Below the pieces are notes generated by a model. That model did not search any database. It had not been told where the DNA came from and saw only the letters and a program-made list of their open reading frames with translations. The position numbers and the translations under genes are program-made. This document shows, in pieces, positions 11,022-21,614 of a stretch of 64,000 nt of DNA. Source of the stretch: Yponomeuta sedellus (taxonomy: Eukaryota > Arthropoda > Insecta > Lepidoptera > Yponomeutidae); contig OW203723.1 in assembly GCA_934045075.1 (NCBI GenBank), positions 7,475,913-7,539,912 of the forward strand, read 5' to 3'. Positions within the stretch are counted from its first letter, which is position 1; each line of letters starts with the position of its first letter.

Positions 11022-14000
11022 TTATTGACTGATAAGTCCTTTTCTAGGACACATTGTCTTACAAAGAAGTGCCTCAGCTTTATGTGCAAATAATGGGGTG
11101 ATTGTTTTCGGTACATCACTCTTCATTAAATTGACGATTCGAGTGAGCCATATAATTTCTCTTGCGGCCTCGCTAGCAGCAATAATTTCTGCTTCCGTTG
11201 AGGATATAGCAACAGAACATTGTCGCTTACTCTGCCATGCTACTGCGCCATTTGCGTTAAGGCATATCATTCCGCTTGTTGAGCGTCCAGTAGGACCGTC
11301 ACCTCCATGATCTGCATCACTGTAGCACCTCAGACCGTTAAGCGCAGTGGAAGTCCTTTAAGTGATTCCGTACGTCAGTGTGCCCTTGACATAACGTAAG
11401 ATTCTCTTCACTCTCGCTACATCTTCAGGTGTTGGACTGTCGAGTTTTCGTGAAACTACTCCAACAGCGTACGAAATGTCAGGTCTGGTGCCGACCATCA
11501 AGTATGAGAGCGCACCTACGGCTTGACGATATGGGAAGTTCTGAACTTCAGCATCTTCCGTCGAAAGCACGGTGTCCTTGACTATCGGAGTAACAGCTGC
11601 TTTACAGTCCTGCATTCCGAATCGTTCTAACAGCCGTTTTGCATATCCTTTCTGGCAAATGTTAATCGTCCCATCAGTCTTCCGTTCTATTTCAATGCCA
11701 AGAAAGTAGGAACCACATTTCGTTGTTATTTTGAAACGCTCCCGCATTTCATTTAAAAACTTCTCAGTTTCGGCGGAACTTGCAGAAGCAATAAGTCCGT
11801 CATCTACGTATAAAGCTATTAACAGCTTATGGTTCCCCTCTCCTCTTTTAAACAAGCAGGGGTCGCTGTCACTCTGTTCAAAACCAAGTTCTTTAATGTA
11901 CTCTGTTATCGTAGAGTTCCAGCAGCGAGGGGCTTGTTTAAGGCCGTAAAGGCTCCGTTTCAGCTTGCAAACTTTATCATCATTATTCGAGTATCCCTCT
12001 GGCGGTTTCATATATATCTCCTCTTTCAGTTTTCCATAAAGAAAAGCCGTCGATACGTCGAACTGACTGAGCGAAAGTTTTTCTTGTGCAGCAACACTTA
12101 TTAAAGCTCGTATCGTACTTGTCTTTGCAACTGGGCTAAACGTTTGGTCGTAGTCTAAGCCTTTCTTCTGCGAAAATCCTCGAATCACAAGACGGGCCTT
12201 GTATTTATCTACAGAACCATCCGGGTTCGTCTTAATCTTGAAAAGCCACTTACTAGAGATAGCTTTTCTTCCTTTGGGTAAGTCTACCATTTCCCATGTC
12301 TCATTTTCTTCGAGAGAATTGATCTCATTGTCCATTGCTTTTCGCCATTCATTAGACTCCTTGCATGCCGTTGCTTCTTGGAACGTGCTTGGTTCTCTCC
12401 GAGGTTCATCACTTATCGAGTTAACGTTAAAGCAAACGTTGCAGATGTAGTCCTTGTATCTGTTTTGTGGCTTAAGATTTGAACGCTCTCGTAGCGTCAT
12501 CCTGCCTTCCTCCTCGATTTCCGATGCAGTCAGTGACGAATTATTTCTACTTTCTGTCTCTGTTTCATTAGCATCATCGACTTCATAATCTGCTTCGATC
12601 ATCTCGTTGACCTCTTCTTCAGGCTCTTCAATGGATTGTTCTGCTTCGAAATATGGATCAGCCTCAGGCACTTGCACTTCAATCTCAGGCTCATATACTG
12701 CACATGATGGCCCAGCTACGTCATCTTCAGCATTTTTTTGACGTGATGGTGCGTAAGCTCTATCTCCATCATGATGAGTAATCAATGGCTTCTGACTGTC
12801 GCTATTGTCGTGCAGGCTTTCATATCCGGGGACAGTGAAGTCAAACAGGCTATGAGGCTTAGCATCTCGTCTGCTCTGTTGGGTATCAGCTTCTTTATTC
12901 TCTTCGAGATGACCCAGCAAGGGATTTTCATCGAAGATAACGTCTCTTGACCGTATCAACTTAAACGAGTCGCTATCCCATATGCGGTACCCGTCGTCAC
13001 AGTCATAGCCGACAAGTATTCCCTTTTGTGCCTTTTTGTCCAATTTTCTTCTTCGCTGCTTAGGAACATGTGGATAACATTGAGATCCTATTATTCTTAG
13101 GTGACTGAGTCTGGGTTTCTTATGGTGCCATAACTCATACGGTGATTTCCCATCAATGTGGGTAGGGCCTGTTCTATTCAGGATGTACACCGCTGCTAGT
13201 ACCATTTCAGCCCACAGTCCCGTTGGAATCTTGGCGTGTGCATACATGAGACTTCGTGCCATTTCCACAACAGTTCTGTTGTCTCTCTCTGTTGGGTTCT
13301 GTTGAGGAGTATAGGGCATTGTCAATCTCTGTTTTATGCCTTCTTTGTTGAGAGTAGCTTCTACTTTAGTATTGACGAATTCGCCACCATTATCGCTTAG
13401 CAATTCTTTAATTGTAACATCAGCCGCTTTCACTTCAGCCAGCATGAGTAATAGCTTTGCGTGTACTTCAGCTTTTTCTCTCATAAAGTAAACGAATCTG
13501 TATCTTGTGTAATCATCTTTAAAGAGGACAAAGTATCTTAGCTTCGAAATTGAGTACGGAAAAGGTCCACAGACATCAGCGTATACCAGTTCACCAGGTC
13601 GTGTAGCTTTCTGCCTTATCCCAAACTTCAGCCTGTGGGATTTGCCATAGATACATCCTTCACATAGTTCCTTGGTGGCTTCTGCTTTAATGTCAAACTC
13701 TCTTTCTATCAATTTCTTCACATGGCTCTTATTTTGATGTCCAAATCTTTCATGATACAGCTGTAACAGATTTGAGGTTGTGGACAGCTGGTTCACTCGT
13801 ACAGTTGGCTTGACGCATCTGAGCTTTAACTTAAGTAATCCGCCAAACTTGCTGCGAGTACCAATGACTTTGATCTGTCCATCCATTTTTAGAGTACATT
13901 TTAGAGTAGTGGACTCAAAAACGCTAGTATCCGATTTATCATGGGTAGCGAGCACTGAAAATAAATTTCTGCTGATACTTGGCACATACCAGACGTCTTT

Positions 14001-14171
14001 CAGCAGTATCGGCTCTTGTTTGCCGTTTACATCAGCCTCTGCTAGAATATTTCCAATACCCAGGGCATCAATACATTGGCCATTCGCGCCGGTCACTGTG
14101 TGCTGGCTTTTGAAGTAGCTTTGAAACAGATCTCCTCTATTGGTGACATGACTAGTTGCTCCATTGTCCAC
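11022..14171 (-). pseudogene. Copia F pol: protease-integrase-RT-RNase H, nearly open
   Basis: A 937-residue open frame (14171-11358) begins MDNGATSHVTN, the protease active-site region with DNGAT. Integrase follows with YHERFGHQN...CEGCIYGKSHRLKFG (about residues 140-190), ADVCGPF, LLSDNGGEF and RLTMPYTPQQNPTERDN (about 200-320). RT spans about residues 640-850, with FDVSTAFLYGKL, LYGLKQAPRCW and the catalytic ALYVDDGLIA. The frame stops early in RNase H at GTLTYGIT. The rest of RNase H (AWQSKRQCSVAISSTEAE) lies in another frame at 11270-11022. It is one frameshift from a complete pol, hence younger than copia A or E. Confidence 0.85.
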
Positions 14172-14183
14172 GTACCAATTTTC

Positions 14184-14783
14184 TCAATCTTTTGTTTCAC
14201 CAAATGCTTTTTCCGAATGTACTGTCATCACTGTCAGATTCATGTTACAAGTTTTGGATTCTTTAGGCGGTCTTCCGTCATGGATCCACTTCTTGCAACT
14301 TCTAACTCTGTGGCCCTTTTCTTTGCAGTAGTTGCATATAAGCTCCTTGGAAAATGTTTTCTTTTTACCCTTACTCGTTCTTGCAATTAAAGCTTCTGAA
14401 GTGGTTTCGTCTTCTGTGACTTGAGTGTCATTCTGACGTAAAACCCTTTCGTGTGCACATAACTGATTTGTCAGATTTTCGACTGAGCGTTCCTTTTTCG
14501 AAATTAACAGCCAACTAGACTTGAATCCTAAATATTCTGGAGGTAGGGTGTCTAGGATTTTGCACATGAGGAGAACTTCTGGTAATTGCTCCTCTCTCTG
14601 CAATTCCGTACACAAATCGCTCCAAATATTCTTTAAAATTGACACATGTGTAATGATGTCATGATCTTTGTCTTTTTTGTAACTGAAGAATTTCAGGCAG
14701 TAGTCGTATGTTTTATCCACACAGGTGCCTCCATAGTTACCTACCTTATTTTCTTGAAATATATTTTTTTCGTCAACATTCAA
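14184..14783 (-). pseudogene. Copia F gag
   Basis: A 199-codon frame with the Gag region SILKNIWSDLCTEL...LLMCKILDTLPPEYLGF typical of Copia capsids, and a CCHC zinc knuckle CNYCKEKGHRVRSC near residue 150. The N-terminal W-containing start of Gag is absent, so about 60 residues appear to be deleted near the leader. It ends 12 nt before the pol frame, consistent with one original gag-pol frame. Confidence 0.7.
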
Positions 14784-14812
14784 TCACTACGCAAATATTT
14801 TTCCGAAACTCT

Positions 14813-14826
14813 CCGCTCTGCTACCA
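14813..14826 (-). promoter_or_regulatory. Primer-binding site next to the copia E/F 5' LTR
   Basis: On the minus strand TGGTAGCAGAGCGG directly follows the LTR end TTTACA. It is complementary to the 3' end of initiator tRNA-Met over about 12 bases. Confidence 0.75.
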
Positions 14827-15001
14827 TGTAAATAATATGCAGTCTAAGATATTAAATGTAGGTTTATTTTCAACAACGTTACAGAAACATACCGACACAG
14901 TGACAATCAAATCAAAAGTCTTCTTAAAAGGCATAGACAAACCGGTACATTATATAGACCATTTATCTTCAGTAAGGAGGTACTAAATCATTATTTCAAC
15001 A
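14827..15001 (-). repeat. Copia E/F 5' LTR (175 bp)
   Basis: Runs from TGTAAATAAT to TTTCAACA with TG...CA ends. The right-hand 98 bp are repeated at 6961-7058. It directly abuts the copia A LTR on the right. Confidence 0.75.
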
Positions 15002-15090
15002 GTGGAAGCTATTAGCTGAAGGATGTAAACGTTTCTTTCCAGTTAAACAGACTTTTATTTACAACAACAATAATATGTACCTACTATTCT
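15002..15090 (-). repeat. Copia A 5' LTR, part 1
   Basis: gtggaagctattagctgaagg through aacaacaataatatgt matches the copia A 3' LTR. It ends in cctactattct (15080-15090), one copy of the LINE-1 target duplication. Confidence 0.8.
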
Positions 15091-15284
15091 ATTCAATTCA
15101 ATTCTTGTTAATGGCACCCTCTAGGATTCTGCCAGTGTCAAGTTTGTGGAGATGGCACTTTTTTTCCACTAGTCGCGCACCTCGCAAATTGCAGTAGATA
15201 AGTTGAGGAACTTATAGTAACCAAAAATTATTAAACATAATAAAATAGTACATAAATATTATGAAACAACTAAATAATATATAT

Positions 15285-18200
15285 CTACAGTTTTATATTG
15301 TTAGATTTAATAAAATTACATAAAATTTTAATAAAAGGGGAAAATACAAGGGGCAACACCGATCGAAAATTTGTTGGGAGAGGAAAGTCTGATGGAAGGA
15401 AATCGTAAAGCGAAGAAGAGAGTTTTGGGCAGTCGAAGAAGATATGATCCAGTGACCCTTCGTCCACACCGCACTCACAGAGAGAATTATCCCTCACCCG
15501 TATTTTCGCTAGAAATACCGGGGTACAAACGTGACCTAAACGAAGGCGACAAATCGTGGACGTTACTTTTTTGTTTGGATATTAGACTGTATACTGCCAT
15601 ATTGCGAACATTTCATTCTCTGAGAAGATTTCCAATCACCTTCCCAGGAATCTTTAAGATCATTTTTAGCTTTCGGAAGAAAATCATACGGGAAGTTAAT
15701 AAAATGAGTTTCAGAGCCAGATTCAACAGCATTTTTAGCACATGAATCAACAAATTCATTTCCTTGGATCCCAGAGTGACCCGGAATCCAAGCAAGTACA
15801 CTAACGATGTTATCGTTCTTGCTAGCAAAAAGTGACTGTCTAATTTTGATTATTATCGGATATTTGGTTTTAGATTTAAATGGATTGGCAACTATAGCTT
15901 GCAGACAACTTAAAGAATCTGAAAATATTATGGCCTTCTGAAGAATATTTTTATGAGCCTGGATAAATAGAATGGCTTCTAGAATTGCCACAGCTTCACC
16001 CGTAAAGACAGAGGAAGCTGGAGGGCATTTGTAACTTAAAATTACACTAAACCTGGGCACCCAGACAGCTGCCCCAACACACCCATCGTCAGTCAGTTTG
16101 GAAGCGTCGCAGAATACTGGGATCCACCCCAACCAATTCACCGCCATCTTTTCTTTAAATATATTTTCGGCTTGTGGACAGTTTTTACCAATATCAAATG
16201 AAAGAAGAATATCCGGAGTATAGATGAGAGTATCATAATCTGCAGAAAAAAGAGGGAGAATTTCAGATTGAAAGATAGGAGCTTGAAGATCGGAAAATTT
16301 GTGGTGACTTTTGACCACACAAGGAAGTTCCTTGTGTGTCCAATAGTTAGAGGATGAAGAAATACTTGATAGTGATGAAATAATTTTGAGAAGAGGGTGG
16401 TCTAAAAACTGAACAACATTACAATAAAATCGATCCGCTAGATATTGACGGCGAAGGGCTAGGGGAGGATCCGAGCATTCTACCTGTAAGGCTTTTGTTG
16501 GAGATGACTTCATGGCGCCAACTACAACTCGTAAACATTTATACTGGACTTTATTTAATCTTTCCAGCGCAAGTTTACTGCAAGGTTCCAGCAAAAATAA
16601 TCCGTAGTCAAAATGACTACGAATAATCGCATTGTAAATTAATTTTAGGCAGTAGGGGTGAGCCCCCCACCACACACCTGCCAAGCACCGAAGAGTGTTC
16701 TGGCCCTTTTCACACTTTTTAATTACATAATTAATGTGAGGAATTCCCGTCATTCTTGAATCCAAAATCATTCCCAGGAACTTGACCTCCTTTTCAACAG
16801 GGATAGGTTCACCATTGATCGAAATGTTGATATTGGGAACATTTCTTTTCCTAGAGAAAGCAACGACACTGCTTTTATTTACTGAAAGTGAAAGACCATG
16901 GCTGAGAAGCCAGTCGTCAAGGTACAGCATCGCCGTGTTGAGATGGTTTGATGCTTCTTTAAAATCTTTAGAAGTAAAATATAAAGCTATATCGTCAGCA
17001 TACTGTAAAATTTTGCAAAATGATGTCACAGATTCCTCAAGGTCATATGTATATATACTATAAAGTATCGGACTTAATACTGAACCTTGAGGAAGACCCT
17101 TCCAGACCAATCTGGGGGGTAAAAATGAGTCAGAATTACTAATAAGAATAGTTCTGGACATCAAAAGATTACACATGAAGTTAATCAACCTCACTGGGAT
17201 GTTCAGCCGAAATAGTTTTTGTCTAAGAACAGGAAGAAGAACATTATCATAAGCACCTGTGACATCAAGGAATACCCCTATGACGGACTGGTTCTTAGAA
17301 AAAGCTAAGCGGATCTCTGAAATTAGTATGCTAAGACTGTGCATTGTACTAGAACCTTTTCGAAAGCCATATTGTGAGCTAGCCAAGAGACCTCTCTTTT
17401 CAACCAACCATTCGAGTCTATTTTTGATTAGGTGTTCCATGACTTTTGCTAGTGTAGAAGACAGGGCAATAGGACGGTAACTGGAAGGGTCATTAGGACA
17501 TTTACCTGGTTTTAATATAGGAACCACAATTTGTGTCTTCCATGACTCTGGGGGAGTCCCAAGTATAAAACAGTTATTGACTATATCCAAATAATATTGC
17601 TTAGTAGCATCACTGGCATGTTTCAGAAGCGAATACGGGATACCGTCTACTCCAGGAGATGAATCGACAAGCGGGTCTAGAACAAGGGAGAGCTCTGCTA
17701 GGGAAAACTCCTCATCCAACCTATGTCGAGTTGTAGACGGATAAGGAGGGAAAAAGCAATCCCTCGCTGGAGCTATCGGAGGAGCCAATCTCATAGCAAA
17801 GCCTTCGATCCAGCCAGTAGTATCGTTGGATGTTATGTCAAAGTTAGTCAGAGACCCGCGGAACCGTCTTATACCTCTCCAGACTAATGCTGCTGGAGTT
17901 CTAGGAGAGAGATTCTCACAAAAAGTAACCCACCCCTTTTTTTTCTTTTCCGATAAAAGTCTTTTTGTCTCAGCAGCAATTTTTTGGTAATTGAGAAAGT
18001 TTTGGTCGTTCATAGCCCCATTATATAGTTTCTCTGCTTCTTTTCTTTTCTTAACTGCTGCAGAGCACTCAGGGTCCCACCAAGGAGGAGAAGATAAGTT
18101 TTTCCTAGGTGGCTTTTTTAATCGGAAAGAAGACTCAGCAGAAGAATCCAGAATTCCAACAAAGTTTTTGTAGGCAATAAACACGTTTTCGGGGGATACA

Positions 18201-18955
18201 TTAGGAAGGCTTGTTATTCTTTGGTCAGTTGCCGTCGAAAACTTATTCCAGTCGGCATTTGCTAACTTGTATTTGAGAAGAGGAGTATATTTGCGAACTG
18301 GAATGGATTTAGACGGAAATGAGATTAAAGATGGGAAATGATCGCTGCCATATGTAGATGGAATAATCTGCCATGATAAGAGAGAGGCGAGTGAAGATGA
18401 GCAAAGTGAGAGGTCGACAGCTGATCTTGGATCCTGATTTGGATAGACCCTGTGAGTTGGGGAGCCATCATTCAATAGGCATACGTCATAATCATCCATC
18501 AGGTCCAAAAGATTAAAGGAAACAGCATCATTTTTGTAACAACCCCAGAGATTATTGTGACAGTTTAAATCACCCATGATAAGTAATGGAGCTGGGAGGA
18601 CAGAGAGAATCGAATGAATTTCTTGGATAACAGAAGGAGACGGTTGAGGGATATAAAGGGAAATAAAAGATATATTTAGGGATCTGACTGCCACTATATT
18701 GAAACTGTCACTGTGGGAAGGGATATTAATTTTGGAGTATGTGAGATTCTTTCTTATTAGTAGAGCAGCCCCTGCATATCCGTCATCCCGATCGTCCCGG
18801 AAACATGAAAAACCGGACACTCGAAATAGAGATTCGGGCCTTAGCCACATTTCCGACACGGCCAATATGACAGGCTTATATTTGTTTATTAAATGAATTA
18901 AATCAGATTTTTTATTTTTAATACTGTGACAATTCCACTGGATGAGTTGAATCAT
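15285..18955 (-). pseudogene. LINE-1 ORF2: APE endonuclease, reverse transcriptase, RNase H; C-terminal frameshift
   Basis: Starts MIQLIQWNCHSIKNKKSD, a typical APE-type endonuclease start; GDLNCHNNLWG and GSDHFPSL are further endonuclease motifs. RT spans about residues 480-750, with FLDVTGAYDNV, GLPQGSVLSP and the catalytic LQYADDIALYF. RNase H spans about residues 960-1100, with FCDASK, GEAVAILEA, FSDSLSCLQA and GHSGIQGNEFVD. The long frame (1130 residues) ends at 15563 after QSNIQTKK. The missing tail, with the zinc-binding CECGVDEGSLDHIFFDC, continues in another frame at 15497-15285. Comparison with the fragment at 53.1 kb shows that about 12 residues including KPWF are deleted at the break. 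RNase H presence places it in or near the I clade. Confidence 0.85.
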
Positions 18956-19084
18956 TTTGGCTGTTATAAATATCAGCGACTACGGCTAATTTTTCGTTTG
19001 TTCCCTATAGATCCAGTGGCTAGATCCATAATGGATCCAACGAGATTTTCTTTTCTCTTTAGATCCATTTTTTAAAATCTGGTT

Positions 19085-20464
19085 CTAAAGAGAAAGTAAA
19101 TTCTCCTTGGATCCATGGGCAACGTTGGGCGGTAATGAACAATCGTCGTATTTCAGCAAAATATTCAGGAGAAGAGATATTAGTGTGTCTAAGATGTTTT
19201 CATTTTTCGGAGATGGCTCCTCGTTATTTAGAGCGCAACCATTACCGAGCGAAGTGGGCGGAGAACTAATTATAGAAAGGTGGGCTTTTTTGTCATATCC
19301 GCCGACAGCTGCAGGAGACCTGGGGTTTCGTAGTACTTGGGTAGTTTTTCTGTATGACGTTGTTCCAATTGGGGAGGAAAGGGGAGCCGAGTTATTAGTT
19401 GCTACTTCGATAAATGATCTACGAACAGAAGGAAACCTTGCCGAGGCCTCTCTGAACGATATGGATTCCTGTGACATGACCATCTTAATATTTTTTTGCC
19501 GTGCTTGTTCGGGGCATTTGCCGTCAGTAGCCAAGTGAATACCTGAGCAGTTGAGACATAAGGGAGACTTATCACAACTGTCACTAGAGTGTGACTGGGC
19601 GCATCGGGAGCAGCGCGGTTTTGAGCGACACTGTGCCTTGATATGCCCAAAACGGCAGCAGTTCATACACTGAATGGTTGGAAACACGTACGGATCTACT
19701 TTTATTGAGTTGTAAAAACAATATATGTGAGGAGGAAGAACCTGTCCGAAAAACGTCAATACCACAGTTTGAGTAGGAACCCAAGTTGCACTTCCATCAT
19801 AGACTGTCTTGCGGCTCATACGTCGTGCCTTGATGATAGAACCACAACCTGTTGGAAGCTCAACAGCCTCAACCAATTGCTCCATGGACCATTCCTCAGG
19901 TATGTGTCTCACCACACCTATACGGGTTACATTGTAAGTTGGGACTGACGCCAAGTACTTTCCACTTGCAAGCGCTGGGTGTTCAAGAAAATTGTTAGCG
20001 TCATCTGCTGTTTTAAATTCAACAGACATACGATTTCGGCCAATACTTTTTACGCCATCCATTACAACATTACTCACCTTATTATAAGATAGAAACTGTC
20101 CGAATTTAATTGGCCTTAATGTTGTACCAGTTGCTGGATCTGGCTCCTCTTTTGTAACATGGATAATGAAAGGACCATGGTCAGTCTGTCCATATCTCTT
20201 CATCTGTGTAAACAATGGATTAACATATAAGGAGCTGTTGATAGAAGTGACTTCGCCGCTTTGATTCGAATTCGTAGACGGCTCGACTACCGCTTTTTTA
20301 GTTAAGACTGGGATACCAACAATATCTCTCTCAGTCAAACCACGCTTACGGGTTACCCCAGAATTTGACGAAGAGTCCATAGGCAGGGAGAAGAGAGGGG
20401 GGGACGAAAGATGGCCGCCATAGCCAGGACCGCCACCCGGATCGGGTGGCTCGTCAGAACTCAT
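19085..20464 (-). CDS. LINE-1 ORF1: Gag-like RNA-binding protein
   Basis: 459 codons, intact. It starts MSSDEPPDPGGG, close to the LINE-2 ORF1 start. It has a central RRM-like region (residues about 120-230, GQFLSYNKVSNVV...FKTADDANNFL). Then come three zinc knuckles: CMNCCRFGHIKAQC, CSRCAQSHSSDSC and CLNCSGIHLATDGKC. Proteins of this type coat the element RNA. The low-complexity tail carries no known domain. The ORF2 start lies 129 bp downstream, so reinitiation or a frame-independent mechanism would be needed. Confidence 0.85.
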   Translation of the reverse strand: MSSDEPPDPGGGPGYGGHLSSPPLFSLPMDSSSNSGVTRKRGLTERDIVGIPVLTKKAVVEPSTNSNQSGEVTSINSSLYVNPLFTQMKRYGQTDHGPFIIHVTKEEPDPATGTTLRPIKFGQFLSYNKVSNVVMDGVKSIGRNRMSVEFKTADDANNFLEHPALASGKYLASVPTYNVTRIGVVRHIPEEWSMEQLVEAVELPTGCGSIIKARRMSRKTVYDGSATWVPTQTVVLTFFGQVLPPHIYCFYNSIKVDPYVFPTIQCMNCCRFGHIKAQCRSKPRCSRCAQSHSSDSCDKSPLCLNCSGIHLATDGKCPEQARQKNIKMVMSQESISFREASARFPSVRRSFIEVATNNSAPLSSPIGTTSYRKTTQVLRNPRSPAAVGGYDKKAHLSIISSPPTSLGNGCALNNEEPSPKNENILDTLISLLLNILLKYDDCSLPPNVAHGSKENLLSL

Positions 20465-20612
20465 GCAAATAGCACAAATCTAATAACTACCAATAAATAT
20501 TACTATAGGGTTGTTAAAGAGTCTCAACTATCATAAAAAGTCTCAAATAAATGTAAAAAAAATTGGACAAATTCGTGACACGTGCGACGACCACAGAACC
20601 CAACGACAGAAT

Positions 20613-20752
20613 CCTACTATTCTAAAACAGATTCGTTTTGTTTGACATAAACATTTTCAAACAATGTTGCTAAGCAACACATAGACATGATGAGACTTCA
20701 TGGTCAACATCCGTGTAGGTCAAACTGCCTTGGTTTGCAGCCTCCTTTAACA
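20613..20752 (-). repeat. Copia A 5' LTR, part 2
   Basis: Resumes after the LINE-1 duplication with aaaacagattcgttttg and ends tttaaca. The flanking gtaaa that follows is the second copy of the copia A target duplication. Confidence 0.82.
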
Positions 20753-20756
20753 GTAA

Positions 20757-20764
20757 ATAAAAAA

Positions 20765-20819
<55 letters not shown>

Positions 20820-20915
20820 AAAACAAACAAACAAACAAACAAACAAACAAACAAACAAACAAACAAACAAACAAACAAACAAACAAACAAACAAACAAAC
20901 AAATAAATAAATAGC
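20757..20915. repeat. Compound microsatellite (AAAT)n-(AAAC)n
   Basis: Tandem aaat units switch abruptly to tandem aaac units and then return to aaat. It grew from the short aaataaataaat tract present in repeat X at 30.26 kb. The switch creates an artefactual LFVC-repeat reading frame on the minus strand. Confidence 0.95.
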
Positions 20916-21170
20916 TGCGGCCGCAATTACTTCCACGTCCTTCGCAAGTGGTTTGCCAGACACCAATGAGCCATGTTACTCCACCAACCCAGACTAGGCC
21001 CCCGTGGTTGAGTATGGCCTAACTTTCCTGCGATGCAGGAAGAGTCCCGTGTCCCAGCAGTGGGAACATACAAAGGGTTGATATCGAATGAGCCATGCGC
21101 CATGGTGTAAGCACCAAGTGATCGTGGCCTACAGTAATTGTGCATTGCAAAGCTTGTGGACATTGTGTAC
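20916..21170 (-). repeat. Dispersed repeat X, copy 2, right part
   Basis: agctgcggccgcaattacttcc through gatcgtggcctac and cattgtgtac matches the copy at 30.3 kb. It is interrupted by SINE-like element Y at 20976-21086. Confidence 0.75.
20976..21086 (+). mobile_element. SINE-like element Y, copy 1
   Basis: A 111-bp insertion flanked by exact 11-bp duplications aatgagccatg (20965-20975 and 21087-21097). It contains ttcctgcgatgcaggaa, a small hairpin, and cccagcagtgggaac, then ends gggttgatatcg. Related copies are at 44.4 kb (inverted) and 63.2 kb. The intact X copy at 30.3 kb lacks it. Confidence 0.75.
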
Positions 21171-21256
21171 TGGGGCCTTAATGAACATACTTTCTTGCAA
21201 AGTCCCCGTACTCTATCTACGAAAGTCCCACAGAACAAAGTCCGGGCCCTCCCCAC

Positions 21257-21600
21257 TAGAGTTGGGTCGCGGGAATATACCCGAAAGGTATATTCCCGGG
21301 TAAATACCCTGGTAAATACCCGAAATTGGTTTTTATGTGGGTAAATACGTTTATTGGTGTTTTCGTTCGCTAAAATAGATTGCATTACCGTTAAATCCAT
21401 TTTTACTCACGAGCCTCAGGACTATATTCAATATCTTTCATTCTTTTTTGACGAAAGAACGAAATAAGTACCTATATCTCAAGAAAATAACTTTTTTGTG
21501 ATGGACTTATTTCATGAATCATTGAGAGATTCTTAAAGATTCTTACTTAGTAATTATCCGCCCGAGAGTAAATAACAATAAATACCAGTTTCTACTGAGT
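21257..21600 (+). repeat. hAT-like element left inverted repeat
   Basis: About 340 bp matching the inverse of 28508-28857, including ttaccgttaaatccattttt, ctcacgagcctcaggacta and ttatccgcccgagagtaaat. The outermost bases hold gggtaaataccc-type repeats. Confidence 0.8.
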
Positions 21601-21614
21601 ATTTGTTCAATATC

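Larger units (their letters stand above)
10769..14826 (-). mobile_element. Copia F body
   Basis: A Copia closely related to copia A. Its 3' LTR appears to start (minus strand) TGTTAAGAAGAAGGTC at about 10905 after cagaggacacggga, and is cut off at about 10769 by copia E gag. Its gag starts just inside a primer-binding site at 14826, but the LTR there has a different start sequence. The element is therefore either inserted into copia E or chimeric with it. Confidence 0.65.
15091..20612 (-). mobile_element. LINE-1: full-length I-like non-LTR retrotransposon
   Basis: A 5.5-kb element with ORF1 (zinc-knuckle protein) and ORF2 (endonuclease-RT-RNase H), inserted in the copia A 5' LTR. The exact 11-bp duplication cctactattct (15080-15090 and 20613-20623) defines both ends. 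The 3' end has a short aattgaattgaat tail rather than poly(A). The ORFs are separated by 129 bp. ORF2 has a small deletion near its C-terminus. Confidence 0.88.
2983..20752 (-). mobile_element. Copia A: host LTR retrotransposon enlarged by nested insertions
   Basis: Ty1/Copia element on the minus strand. Its outer ends are TGTTGGTG (left) and TTTAACA (right), flanked by the identical 5-bp duplication gtaaa (2978-2982 and 20753-20757), inside repeat X. Own parts: the 3' LTR at 2983-3229; RNase H end at 3236-3325 and 4810-4878; integrase, protease and gag zinc knuckle at about 4880-6250; gag N-terminal part to about 6935; and a 5' LTR split into 15002-15090 and 20613-20752. Everything else inside is later insertion: copia B, a LINE-tail fragment, copia E and F, and I-like LINE-1. 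The reverse transcriptase is missing, so it is long dead. The 28 LTR bases, primer-binding site and leader expected next to copia E are lost. Confidence 0.82.

Noticed and set aside
2983..20752. Endogenous retrovirus
   Set aside because: Domain order is protease-integrase-RT-RNase H with no envelope, which is Copia, not a retrovirus or Gypsy/errantivirus.
20670..20966. Minus-strand frame with LFVC and LFIY repeats
   Set aside because: Translation of the AAAC/AAAT microsatellite, not a protein.
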